Source of the DNA: Malus domestica | Taxonomy: Eukaryota; Streptophyta; Magnoliopsida; Rosales; Rosaceae | NCBI RefSeq assembly: GCF_042453785.1 | Contig: NC_091674.1 | Span: 29,957,501 to 30,021,500, forward strand | Direction of reading: 5' to 3' | Length of the DNA stretch: 64,000 bases | Made by a program: the position numbers and the translations under genes | In this document: one piece after another, positions 37,049-47,806 of the stretch | How the letters are laid out: each line of letters begins with the position of its first letter | Numbering within the stretch: position 1 is the stretch's first letter | The notes under the pieces: generated by a model | Databases searched by the model: none | What the model was told of the DNA's origin: nothing | The model's input: the letters and a program-made list of their open reading frames with translations, nothing else

Positions 37049-37206
37049 ACGAACAAAATTCGTATTTTTTTTTTCCTAATAAACCTCAACGATACGAGAG
37101 GAGTAAGATGATGAGGTACAAACAAGAACAAAATTAGTATTTTTTTCTTTCCTAATAAACCTCAACGATACGAGAGAAGTAAAATGATAAGCTACAAACA
37201 AGAACG
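37049..37206. repeat. tandem duplication, two copies of about 78 bp
   Basis: CCTAATAAACCTCAACGATA followed by CGAGAG and, further on, TACAAACAAGAAC occurs twice in direct orientation with few differences. It is non-coding and intergenic. Confidence 0.8.
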
Positions 37207-37378
37207 AAGACTTACAAATAACCTATCAAATAGTTCTAAGTAGTACCCTAAAAGTGGTGTTCCACTATTCAATTGGCCATGATCATGATATTTTCAGGTA
37301 CCAAGTACATGTTAGTGTTGTAGCCTAACCTATTTTAGCCATGTGTTCGGGCATTAAGTATTGTTGGTGTAAAGTTGG

Positions 37379-37592
37379 GGTCAGATCCTTTTCCTGGGGA
37401 TCCAGGGAATATTGTAATCGTATTTATTCATCATACATCGTGTGGTCAGTTTTCGTTACGTACTATTTATATTTAATTTTAAATTTTAAATAATTTTTTA
37501 CTGTACAATGTACGATGAATGAACACGATTACGAGATCTCCCAATCTCTAAGAAAATGATCTGGCAAGGATCCCCAAGAAGGATCCTTTTCC
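37379..37592. mobile_element. Mutator-type MITE, 214 bp, sister of 5144-5365
   Basis: The central block GTCAGTTTTCGTTACGTACT and the arms around it (TTCATCATACATCGTGTGG) match the element at 5144-5365. Flanks TAAAGTTGG (37370-37378) and TAAAGTTAG (37593-37601) match at 8 of 9 positions, consistent with a 9-bp duplication. The arms are more diverged than in the 5144 copy, so it is probably older. Confidence 0.7.
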
Positions 37593-37670
37593 TAAAGTTA
37601 GCTTGATACAAGCAAAGAAAAATGTGAAAAAAAAAACTCTGCATCAAAGAAGTATCTAAAGTTTGAAGAT

Positions 37671-37855
37671 GGACAGGATTGTTTGCCCTCCCGTACCCTC
37701 CTGTTTTGTGTGGTCACGGTTAAGCCACGTTAACATTTTATATTGTTTTTTTATAGAGATAATAAGACAAAAATAAATAGTAATATAAAATGTTGACGTG
37801 ACTTAACCGTGACCACACAAACAAAAGGGCACGGAAGGGCAGACAATCCTTGTTC
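37671..37855. mobile_element. Mutator-type MITE, 185 bp, intact sister of 13958-15361
   Basis: Inverted ends GGACAGGATTGTTTGCCC and GAACAAGGATTGTCTGCCC flank an almost fully palindromic element. The exact 9-bp direct repeat TTTGAAGAT lies outside (37662-37670, 37856-37864). The arms contain GGTCACGGTTAAGCCACGTT and its inverse. Compared with it, the 13958-15361 element carries an extra LTR. Confidence 0.88.
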
Positions 37856-38350
37856 TTTGAAGATAGATGATACTTGCACTAAAGCCTTACACCTGAGGTA
37901 TAGTATAGTCTTGATAAGACCCATTGTATTGGTCACACAGGGTTGTCTGAGATTTTAGAAACCTTGAATAAAATTTATAAAAATGTCCCTCCTTAATATA
38001 GTTTAAAAAAAAAAAGGATAAGGTAATGATCTTAAAAATCAATAATTTAAATCAAAACATAGAACTCACTGATTGTTAGTTTGAAAATGTCATTAAATAA
38101 TAAGTAAAAAGAGCTACAAATATAACCTTCATTAAATAATAATAAATAGTTCAATCTTAAACAACCAAACAAGAAAAATTAGCTTCAAAAACTATAGTTT
38201 TAAAGTTTCCCTTAAATATATAGCATTATTATATAATAGAATTGAAAGAAAAAAAATCGTTTTTTAAAGTGTTGTTTTTTGCACTCCAAATTTTTATATT
38301 TAGAAACTGTTGATGCACAAAATCAGCTAGGACTTTGGTACAATAGAAAG

Positions 38351-38824
38351 TGTCAGGTTTTGTGACATTCGCTTAGTTGCTTCGGTCACTAGTGAGGATA
38401 AGTACGTAAATGAATAGAGACAGAGAAGCAAACACAGGATGTACGTGGTTCACCCAGATTGGCTACGTCCACGGAGTAGAAGAGTTCTCATTAATTGTGA
38501 AGGGTTTACACAAATACATAGGTTCAAGCTCTGGTTTAGTGAGTTCTAGTGAATAGTTTAGTACAAAATGACATTAGAGATTATTGTGGGAGAATGATCC
38601 CTATTTATAGAGGAGAGTTTCTAGTTTTGTTCTAACATCGACACGTGTCGTGTTGTGATTGACTTCTGATATTGACATGTGTCGAGCTGTGATTGGCTTC
38701 TGATGTCGACACGTGTCGCATTGTGATTGGCCTCCTGGTTGAAGGGAAGCTCTTCTAGGTCATTGACGGTATAACGTTGACCGGTCCTCAGTAGTTTCGG
38801 GATTGGTCAAGTATGGTACAAACA
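38351..38824 (-). mobile_element. LTR-like repeat, 474 bp (fossil end of a retroelement module)
   Basis: It begins TGTCAGGTTTTGTGAC and ends GTACAAACA, so it has TG...CA ends on either strand. Read on the complement it has a plant TATA box (CTCTATAAATAGGGATC) near the middle. A purine-rich GGGGAGCAC lies just outside its start, like the polypurine tract before a 3' LTR. Three ACACGTGTCG-type G-box repeats stand upstream of the TATA. No 5-bp duplication was found, and the matching second LTR is absent from the window. Family not determined. Confidence 0.55.
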
Positions 38825-40963
38825 GTGCTCCCCTAAGTTCCCGAGTGAGGGAAGCTCCTCGGTTGGGGACTTGCAAGATCCAAGCCATTGAATAATCACG
38901 AAACTTCTAAGTACTAAAGTGTGGTATCATTTTCACGTGCCTTATCTGTCTCATATGTAGATGTGGCATCTTCTCTGGAAGTACTTTTCCTCCATCCATG
39001 GGTGGTATCTTTAACCGATGAAGATGCACAAGGTAATGTATCAATTTCACTTGAAGCTTACTTGTAGTTTCGGGCTTGGTCAAGTGCGATACAAACCCTA
39101 TAGTAGGAGTCCCCCAAGTCGCTGAGCTAGGAGATCTGCCGAAAGAGGTGACAGACAAGGTAAGCAGTCAAACTTCCAAGCAAGCAACCCAGGATCGGAG
39201 GTTCGACTTCGGCTTCCAGTTGATTGTTCTCATTTTCCTTGTCTCTCATTCAGCTGCCAGGATAAGGAGAAGCAAATGGAGAAGAGATGATATGAGATAC
39301 TTTTGCTTTTGAAGAAGTAACTTTCCACAGGCTTATTCTTGAACTGTGCTGGAGGATTTTCTGGTTCCCTTCAGAGTATAAGGCCGACTCAAGAATTTGA
39401 GGGTCAAAACAAGTCCATCAAATCTAGAGAACGTTCGACCTTGATGATATGGGATACTTTTGCTGTTGACGGAATAATGAATGTGGTATGGAAAGGTGTC
39501 GTGCTGTAGTGATCTGTTTCAGCTCACCGTTGAACCTTCTGCTTCAATCTTTTGCATGGCAGAAGTGGTGTGCAACCTTTGCATTTAAATGGTCCTTCAG
39601 AACATTCCTTCATAGTGACTCATCCACGCTTGGCAGCTTCAGTGTAAAGAGCCAATATCTGATCAACTGTCATGAGGTATTTGCCGGTGGAATTCGTGAC
39701 CTTGACAGCAGTTGAGGATGAGTACTCGAGAGCAATGCTAAGTAAGCAACCAGGCAAAGGTTCCAGGCAGTCAGTTCCATATTGGAGGTTTGATTTCAGG
39801 TTCCGACTGACTGCTCTCTTTCTCCTTGTCCTGCAGGTGTGGACAAGGACAAAGACAAAGACAGGGAGAAAGCATGATATGGGATACTCTTGCTTTCGAC
39901 CCTGATGATATGAGATACTCTTGTTCTTGGTGTGGCTTATTTGCTGAGGTATTATCGGGGGGAAATAAAGCTGAGTATTTCGAGAGGTTATGTTGAGGGT
40001 GCCTTCTCGAATGCGAGAAAGGGTTGAGCATTTTTGCAGGTTTGCCTGTCCGTTGAGGAGAGAGGTCGATGTATATAGGGATTTCCCAATAACAAGTAGT
40101 AATGCTATTCCTTTACCCTTCTTGGTCACATCAATGTAGTGGGAGCTGCCAGCTTCACGTGTTTTAACTTTGTCAGAGCACTTTGAAAAAGTGATATGTG
40201 GTATCTGGAAAGCTGATGTTACGTGTGAAGATTACAGACAAGCTTTATCTAAGGAAATCTGGCTCTCGAAGTTCTGAGAGTTGTGCCTCTTCGGTTTTTG
40301 AACAAGCAATCCCGTCGAGGATCTGACTCTCGAGATTCGGAAAGCGGTGCTACTTCGGTTTTTGAGAAAGTAATTATGTTGGGAGTCTTTTCTCGAATGT
40401 GAGTAAAGGTTGGACGTTCTTGCCAACCTGTCTTGCCGCAAAACACGGAGGTCGACACACATAGGGACTTTCCAGTTGTCAAGCAATGATGCTGTTCCTT
40501 TACCCTTGTGGGTAATAGTAGGGTAGCTGGAACTTCGAAATTCTCGTGCCTAAACTTTGTCAGAGATCTTTGACAAAGTTATATGTGGTACCCGATGAGT
40601 TGATGGTGCATGTGGAGAGCGGTGATTGAACAGTAAGATTCACGTGCTTTCTACTTCACCAGAAATCTTCGACAGATTGCCCGTAATTTCCGCAAAGCTG
40701 AGTGTGCATGTGACAGGTGCTGACGAGGCTGAAAAAGCAGGTGCTTCTTCGATTTCTGAGATCGGCCCTCGTGGTCTCTGAGCAGCCCAGCTTTTGAGAA
40801 AGCAAACGCCTCTTCGATTTCTGAAGCTCCGTCGAGTGCAGATTTTTATAGAGGCTGGCATTAAGTTCCACAGCACACTTGAATCTCTACCAGTAGAAGC
40901 TCCCTTCTTGCACTTCTAAGATCTTGATTTGTCTGACCTCTTCCCTCTTCAACACATTTGAAA

Positions 40964-41638
40964 ATGTCTGGACCCTCCGACCGTCGTTTTGACTTGAACC
41001 TTGGAGAAGAGACAGCCACATCTTCTCCAGACAACATATGGCGCCCATCCTTCATATCCCCTACTGGTCCTCTTACCGTTGGGGATTCTGTGATGAAGAA
41101 TGATATGACCGCTGCAGTGGTGGCCAGGAACCTTCTCACTCCCAAAGATAACAGACTACTTTCCAAACGGTCTGATGAGTTGGCTGTTAAGGACTCTCTG
41201 GCTCTTAGTGTTCAGTGTGCAGGTTCTGTGTCTAACATGGCCCAACGCCTATTTGCTAGAACCCGCCAAGTTGAATCATTGGCTGCTGAAGTGATGAGTC
41301 TCAAACAGGAGATTAGAGGGCTCAAGCATGAGAATAAACAGTTGCACCGGCTCGCACATGACTATGCTACAAACATGAAGAGGAAGCTTGACCAGATGAA
41401 GGAATCTGATGGTCAGGTTTTACTTGATCATCAGCGGTTTGTGGGTTTGTTCCAAAGGCATTTATTGCCTTCGTCTTCTGGGGCTGTACCGCATAATGAA
41501 GCTCCAAATGATCAACCTCCAATGCCTCATTCTTCTGGGGTTCTTTTCAGTACTGAGGCTCCGGATAACCACCCTCCGGTGCTTTCTCTTTCTGGGGTTC
41601 TACCGACTGCTGAGACTTCCCCTAAGCAACCTTTGTGA
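40964..41638 (+). CDS. repeat-associated ORF of unknown function (MSGPSDRRFDLNL protein)
   Basis: The 224-aa uninterrupted frame starts at the ATG at 40964 (MSGPSDRRFDLNLGEE). I recognise the sequence as recurring in Rosaceae annotations but know no function for it. Seen directly: an N-terminal DLNL motif, which resembles an EAR repression motif; a central stretch rich in charged heptads (about residues 100-150, QVESLAAEVMSLKQEIRGLK) that should form a coiled coil; and a C-terminal part of three imperfect Pro/Ser repeats (PHSSGVLFSTEAP, LSLSGVLPTAETS). There are no zinc knuckles and no catalytic motifs. Its base composition is higher in G+C than its surroundings. It is more likely an element-borne or captured protein than a host gene. 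Confidence 0.5.
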   Translation: MSGPSDRRFDLNLGEETATSSPDNIWRPSFISPTGPLTVGDSVMKNDMTAAVVARNLLTPKDNRLLSKRSDELAVKDSLALSVQCAGSVSNMAQRLFARTRQVESLAAEVMSLKQEIRGLKHENKQLHRLAHDYATNMKRKLDQMKESDGQVLLDHQRFVGLFQRHLLPSSSGAVPHNEAPNDQPPMPHSSGVLFSTEAPDNHPPVLSLSGVLPTAETSPKQPL

Positions 41639-42485
41639 AGGCTCCCTCTTGTTTGTTTATTTTTATTCATGTATATGTACATATTTGTAACTTATCGAAA
41701 ATATTAATAAATAAGCTTTGCTTCATTTCAACATATTGTGTTAAATACACCAAAACCTTCTTCCGAAAGTTCTTTGAATTTTTTCTTTTGTTGAAACCTG
41801 TATTGTTGAAGCTTTGTGAGTGAAGCGTGTAGTTTGAGGTAGTGTTCCCTTAATTTCCCGAGTGAGGAAAACTTCTCGGTTGGAGACTTGAAAAATCCAA
41901 GTCACTGAGTGGTTGTGAGACTGCCGAGTATCAAGGTGCAGTAGCATATGGTGGGAGTCCCCCAAGTCTTCAGGCGAAGAGAGTTGCCGAATGAGGTGTC
42001 TCGCTTGTTACTAATTTGTCAAAGTAACGCATCCTTGTTACTAATTTGCTGACTGCTGAGACTTCCCCTAAGCAACCTTTGTGAAGGCTCCCTCTTGTTT
42101 GTTTATTTTTATTCATGTATATGTACATATTTGTAACTTATCGAAAATATTAATAAATAAGCTTTGCTTCATTTCAACATATTGTGTTAAATACACCAAA
42201 GCCTTCTTCAGAAAGTTCTTTGAATTTTTTCTTTTGTTGAAACCTGTATTGTTGAAGCTTTGTGAGTGAAGCGTATAGTTTGAGGTAGTGTTCCCTTAAT
42301 TTCCCGAGTGAGGAAAACTTCTCGGTTGGAGACTTGAAAAATCCAAGTCACTGAGTGGTTGTGAGACTGCCGAGTATCAAGGTGCAGTAGCATATGGTGG
42401 GAATCCCCCAAGTCTTCAGGCGAAGAGAGTTGCCGAATGAGGTGTCTCGCTTGTTACTAATTTGTCAAAGTAACGCATCCTTGTT
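41605..42485. repeat. recent 446-bp tandem duplication
   Basis: Copy 1 starts at 41605 and copy 2 at 42051, both with GACTGCTGAGACTTCCCC. Copy 2 ends near 42485 at CATCCTTGTT. By eye the two differ at only about four positions in more than 430 bp, so the duplication is very recent. It begins inside the last codons of the 224-aa ORF and repeats the ORF's tail and 3' flank. Confidence 0.92.
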
Positions 42486-42730
42486 TCGATGTCACACATT
42501 CGTATATGCCTTATCTAAAAATATTTCCAACTTTTGTGTGTTTGATGTTGCATGCTATTGACTAGACAAGATCAATAGCATAATGAGATTTTAAATTACT
42601 AATAATTTTTTTTTTAATTATTACATATAGATATTAGATGACAAAAGTTTTTAGGGCCCCTTCAAATTGGAGTCACGTGCGATTGCATCTTTTGCTATCC
42701 CCAAAGTCTGCTCTAGTCAGAAATCATTAA

Positions 42731-42942
42731 GGGCTCGTTTTGAGTACTTTTAAAATAAATGAAAACGTTTTTTAGAGAAAATATTTTTGCATTCCAAAAG
42801 CAGTTGAAGTGTTTTCTCTTCTTCCAGAATGCACTTAAAGTGTTTTTTCATGATTCACTTAAGTTTTTATTAAAGATTTGTTCTAAATATAGTTTAATAA
42901 AAAATATTTTGATCATTTTAAAAGTACTTCTAAACGAGCTCC
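42731..42942. mobile_element. MITE with GGGCTCGTTT ends, copy 1
   Basis: The left end GGGCTCGTTTTGAGTACTTT and right end AAAGTACTTCTAAACGAGCT are inverted repeats around an AT-rich non-coding core (AAAACG, AAGTGTTTT). Flanks show only a weak duplication (TAA/AAA). A relative is at 48735-48972. hAT- or Tourist-like; class open. Confidence 0.65.
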
Positions 42943-43324
42943 AAATTAAAATAATTTCGATTCATGGCTTGCTTATAGTGAACGCATGCGAAACCCATGA
43001 CACACGGTCATAGACCCATCAAATCTCAATTCGGCTTGAGAATGAAAGGAACGAAATTAAGGTAAATCAATTTCATCTTTTTTTTTTGGGTAATAATTTC
43101 ATCTTATCTTTATCTAAATGTTCTGGCAGAAAACTACATGTTGCAACAGTAGCTAAATCATCATCAAGACTTGGCGGTATCCCTCACATGTCAGTGCATG
43201 AAAACGTGGACGGCTTAATTTATGAGTCTCTATCAAATCATATTTTGTAGACCATAGTACAGCGGTTTGAAGATTTTTCTTAGCATTTTTCTTAATTCAA
43301 AGATAAAATATGTGTTTAATTGAT

Positions 43325-44115
43325 TTAATACTTAAATAAATACGATACATGCATTGCGTACGTACAAATTAATAATTCTCTATTATTTTTGCTGACAGCA
43401 TTGCATGGAGAGAGCAATACCTCACGTTCTTGTTTTTGTTTTGAAATTCATTGAATTTAATTTACATATTGTTAAGGAAGTAGTGGTGTTATATTTATCT
43501 TAATTGTTATCCAAAGAAACGTGTTGGTTTATCTTTTACGATGCTTCCACATAAGGATATCTCTGAGATTTTGGGTTGGTCTGAAATTTATAAAAGAGTT
43601 CATTTGTAAGATAGTTTTCCGAAAACAAAGTAGGACAATATATCAATTTTTTTTAAAACAAACGATATTATCTACGAGGGTGAGAGACTAGACTGAGCTT
43701 CACACTGGGCTAGTCATAATAATGTGGTTTAAATTTGCTTTTGGAAAGAATTGAATCTAAGATCTCTCATTTATAAATAAAGAAAAATAACACTTGACTG
43801 TAGTCCTAACTACTAAGTGGCATTATATCAATGATAAAAAACAATAATTTAAATCAAAACAAACTTCTCTTCCAAAAATAAGTCAAAACAAATTTTAGGC
43901 TCACTAATTAAACATGTGTTAGTACTTACTATAAATCCGATACGTGCATTGCGTACGTAAAAATTAATATTTTCTTATTATTTTGCTACCTCATGTTCTT
44001 GTTTTTTGTTTTGTAATTCATTGAATTTAATTTACATATTGTTATTGACGTAGTGGTGTTATATTTATCTTAATTACCACCCCAAGAAACGTGTTGGTTT
44101 ATCTTTTACGATGCC
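43325..44115. repeat. diverged direct duplication with an insertion between the copies
   Basis: Block A (about 43330-43550) and block B (about 43930-44115) share TGCATTGCGTACGTA, CATTGAATTTAATTTACATA, TAGTGGTGTTATATTTATCTT and GAAACGTGTTGGTTTATCTT in order. Between them lies another dispersed repeat at 43675-43830, a copy of 16990-17140. It is 1.3-2.1 kb upstream of the MYB gene. Confidence 0.85.
43675..43830. repeat. dispersed repeat of about 150 bp, copy 2
   Basis: It shares the order AGCTTCACACTGGGCTA, AATTTGCTTTTGG, GAATTGAATCTAAGATCTCTC and CTACTAAGTGGC with the copy at 16990-17140. Non-coding; class unknown. Confidence 0.55.
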
Positions 44116-45311
44116 TAAACAGCTATATATACTAATCAATTGGCGACTGTAAGATAAGATAGCAACATTCTGTTTTATTTGCCTTTAATATGCACAAATT
44201 TTTGGTCTTATACGAAAGTTAATATGTCTAAATCGATCAATCAGACGATCGATCAGGATGAAAATTCCTACTTCACAACTAAGTCTAATTTTCTCATGAA
44301 GAATAATTTTCTCACGCTTTTGTATTTTGTCTTTTTTTGGTAATTATTTGATTTGTTCAATCATATTATTTATAAATAAACAAATAGCATATTGGTAAAC
44401 AAAATAAATGTATGGAAATCACTACCAGTTTATTTATCTCAAAGATATTGCAGAATTACTTTTTTAGAGGGTAAATTTAGTTTAAAAACTCAAATAATTC
44501 AAAATGAATTGAAGACACTATTTTAATTATCATATTATTAATCTGATTTAGTGAAGTTATAGTTAAGTATCAATTAACGGTTTTGAAATGATTAACACAT
44601 TGACCATGTAGTTTAGATTGACCAAGACTTTAAGTTTAGTGTTTGCTTCCAAGGGTTAATGTCATTTTACTTTAAATTGGTAAAGAGACCAGGAAACAAG
44701 TTAAACCCCCCTTTAGAAACTATATACACAGTTGCTTGAAATATTCTTTTTTTTTTTAATTTTCCTATATAAACCATAGACCAAGGCCAACGTCCAAAAG
44801 TTGAAAAATGACCTCATTTGTCAAAAAATCATATCCAACCGATGACTAAACTATAATTTTATAGAGCCCATCAAATTATTATTGGGCCAAAGATTGATCA
44901 GACTAACCAAATGTAACCATCCTCTTAGCCCTTTTCTCAGGTTTAGTTTCTCAATTGCAATAATTGATTTAAATTCAACGACTACCCACTTCAAAGCATC
45001 AAACGGCAGTTTAATTAAATTAATCAATACATTTAAAATATAAAGTTAAAACTAATAAATTGTAGAGATGTTTAACTCATTCGGTTAGAGATGACATATG
45101 AATATGGCCTGACATTGTTTCTTTAAAAATAATTTTTTACAAGACTATAATCCTAGACAGAACTATGTTTAACTCTTTTGATTAGAGATGAACTAATAGA
45201 AGCTCAGTGGAAGCTACATGCATGCATCTTGAACTTACTTGCAACCCTACAAGTCTTCTTTGAAAAGTTTCTGGCTTTGCCCCCCACCCAACCAGGAGAA
45301 ACAGGGTTTGG

Positions 45312-45372
45312 GTATACTACACGCACACGCGCACGCACACGCACGCACGCACACGCACATATATATCTGTGT
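45312..45372. repeat. (CA/CG)n-rich simple repeat before the MYB gene
   Basis: Alternating CACG and CACA units followed by ATATATAT lie 90-150 bp upstream of the MYB start codon, in its probable 5' UTR or promoter. Likely length-variable. Confidence 0.8.
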
Positions 45373-45461
45373 GTTTGTTTATATTTTGCATATAAATTTA
45401 TAGTCTGGCTTTGTTTAAACTCATCAAAAGCTTGCCCTTCTTTTTATGATTGAGAGCTGGT

Positions 45462-46656
45462 ATGTCGACTAAGACTAAAACCCTAAGTAGTAGTTCTGGA
45501 GAAGACGATGGCGAGCTTAGGAGAGGGCCATGGACTCTTGAAGAAGACTCTCTTCTTATTCAGTACATAGCTCGTCACGGCGAAGGCCGATGGAACTTGC
45601 TAGCCAAACGTTCAGGTAACCATATGTAACACGATTGCATGCTGATGACCGTAGTTAGAGTCCTTCTTCTTTGGTTGATTATATTTTCTTAATTCGTTGG
45701 TTAATTATACAGGATTAAGGAGAACTGGCAAAAGTTGCAGATTGAGATGGTTGAATTATCTGAAACCCGACGTTAAGCGAGGAAATCTTAGTCCGGAAGA
45801 ACAGCTCTTGATTCTTGACCTCCACTCAAAAATGGGAAACAGGTGTGCTAGCTACCTCACTTAACAACCCAATTTCCTTACAACTTTTAATTTGAGCGAT
45901 ATTCTAATCTAATCTAAACTACGAGGATGTAAATTCGTGCGGAGTTTATTGAAACTTGGCATAGTATAGTATGGTGCTTATTGGTCTCAAACCGTAGTAA
46001 AATACTTATGGTTGCAAGTTCATTCATTTTGTGATCGTAGGTGGTCGAAAATCGCGCAATATTTACCGGGAAGAACAGACAATGAAATCAAGAACTACTG
46101 GAGAACACGGGTGCAGAAACAAGCCCGGCATCTCCGAATCGACACGAGCAGCGTAGAGTTTCAAAACATGATAAGGTGCTATTGGATGCCAAGGTTGCAG
46201 CAGAAGATAGGAGGAGAAATATCGACTTCTTCAGCTGTGTTAAACCAAAACCATACCATTTCGCAGCCTCTCGAACAGAACACCTTCCCACATTTTACAG
46301 CCACAATATCGCCGCCACCACAAATTCTAGTGCAGGAAGAAATTAATATGAGTGCAACAATGTACAATTTAGATGTCGAAAAGCAGAACACAAAGGCAGA
46401 GTACTGCACAGGTCCATACATTTTTCCTTCAGAGCCAATGGACATGTCGAAGACTGTGCAGTTTCCGGAATGCCCTCCTTTCCATTGCGGTGACAACAAT
46501 GGCTATGACACGGAATCCTTCAATCTGCAGGAAACTGTGTCAGCGGACTCAGCACCAAATTTTCCAGGAAATTGTGCCAGCGATTGCTACGTGGCAGAAA
46601 CCAACTGGTTTGACAGTGATTTGTTATGTAGCATATGGAACACGGACGAAATGTAG
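45462..46656 (+). CDS. R2R3-MYB transcription factor, subgroup 20, 3 exons
   Basis: Nuclear DNA-binding regulator. Coding exons 45462-45615, 45713-45842 and 46041-46656 total 900 nt, giving 299 aa. Both introns fall at the standard R2R3-MYB positions. R2 ([20 protein letters not shown] to [16 protein letters not shown]) and R3 ([17 protein letters not shown] to [16 protein letters not shown]) are complete. Behind them is RCYWMPRL, the WxPRL motif of subgroup 20 (MYB2, MYB62, MYB78, MYB108, MYB112, MYB116), whose members act in stress, senescence and jasmonate or gibberellin responses. The tail ends in an acidic, Trp-containing region ([17 protein letters not shown]), a likely activation segment. 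The R3 phrase HSKMGNRW has Met where HSKWGNRW is usual. The start at 45462 gives [16 protein letters not shown]; no better upstream Met is seen. Confidence 0.93.
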
Positions 46657-46759
46657 CAAAGTAGGAGCTTATGACTTATTTGTTAGAGAGGGGGAGAGAG
46701 AGAGGTTGAGGGTCTTATTTTTTAGACAACCCTTTAGCAACTTATGACTTTTTGATACA

Positions 46760-47340
46760 AATTAGTATGTAGATCATTCCATCCAGTGTTAAGCATTTGT
46801 AAATTTTCTACCCAACACACAAAATTGTGCAAGTTGTTGATTTGAACTTTCTTTTTTTATGAAAAAAGCGTCAATGCTAAAATAATATAGTTATCAGACA
46901 AACACTAAGATTTTGAGTCCGTTGTCTCCTTGAGTGCATTTTCATATCAAAATTTCAGCTTCATTCTACATGGTACTAGAAATGGAAATGAAGCCGTGCC
47001 TCAAATTTTTGAGCTTCAATTTTCTTCATTAACCAGTTAGTGGGATGGTGGAGAAATCATGACTAAGTTAGTCAATTTAAGGAAACAAGATTTTCTTGCG
47101 GCAATGCTTTGATTTAAGACTCTTGCAGGTCAAGTGGATCAAAGAGACTCCACCAACTTGAAGCACTAACAAAATGAATGCAATAGAAAAGACTTGCTAT
47201 CTATCTTAAAAAGAAAAGAACTCCCTTAACCTGAGATGACAAAATGACAATAGTTCAAATTAACAATACACAATCTCATAGAATTCAAAATTTCTCTAAC
47301 AGTCCCACTTGAAATAGGATCCATAGTTGAAAGAGGGCCC
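46760..47340. other. 3' flank of the MYB gene, intergenic
   Basis: No gene or clear repeat was recognised. The sequence is AT-rich and contains the probable MYB 3' UTR to about 46830. Confidence 0.45.
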
Positions 47341-47344
47341 ATTA

Positions 47345-47806
47345 GGTTCTAAAAGACGTTAGGCCTAGTGCCTAGGCGGCTAGGCAAGGCTTAGGCGGAT
47401 TTAAGTAAATATATTATATTTCGTGTAAATAAGTGTTTGTTTATACTTAAAATATATAAAATTACATCATAAATTACATAATAGAATGACACATATTATG
47501 AAGTATTGAAACATAATGAAAACATGGGTAACAAGCATATAATTTGTGTTCATTTTAGTATTCAACAAGTTTATTACAATTTATTAAAAAGAAAATAATG
47601 CAAAATGAGAGTTATCTATTTTCTGTCTAAGTGAGTCGCAACCTGGGCAGGTGTCTAAGTGTGTCTGGGTGGGCTAGGCGGGCACATCAGCAGGTCTAGG
47701 CGCTCTTTCTAAATTTTCAAACGCCTAGGTATTAATCGGGGCGGTAGCCAACCGCCTAGCGCCTAGGTGAGGCCTAGGCGGCGCTAGGCGGGGATTTTTA
47801 AAACAG
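47345..47806. mobile_element. MITE-like repeat with CCTAGGCG-rich ends
   Basis: Both ends are crowded with GCCTAGGCGG and GGCGCTAGGCGG motifs that pair in inverted orientation: left TTAGGCCTAGTGCCTAGGCG, right CCGCCTAGCGCCTAGGTG. The middle is AT-rich and non-coding. G+C-rich sub-terminal repeats suggest a hAT- or CACTA-like miniature element. Boundaries are approximate and no target duplication was fixed. Confidence 0.6.

Larger units (their letters stand above)
38351..42485. mobile_element. composite repeat module of about 4.1 kb with one ORF
   Basis: This module joins the LTR-like end (38351-38824), an internal GC-richer region with repeated phrases, the 224-aa ORF at 40964-41638, and a tail duplicated at 41605-42485. 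A block at 38825-39160 (TTCCCGAGTGAGG, CTCGGTTGG, GTCCCCCAAGTC) recurs in the tail at about 41845-42000 and 42290-42440, tying both ends together. Internal blocks near 39960-40140 and 40375-40510 are diverged copies of each other. No reverse transcriptase, integrase, transposase or helicase was recognised, so it looks non-autonomous. I believe such copies are frequent in Rosaceae genomes. Confidence 0.5.
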
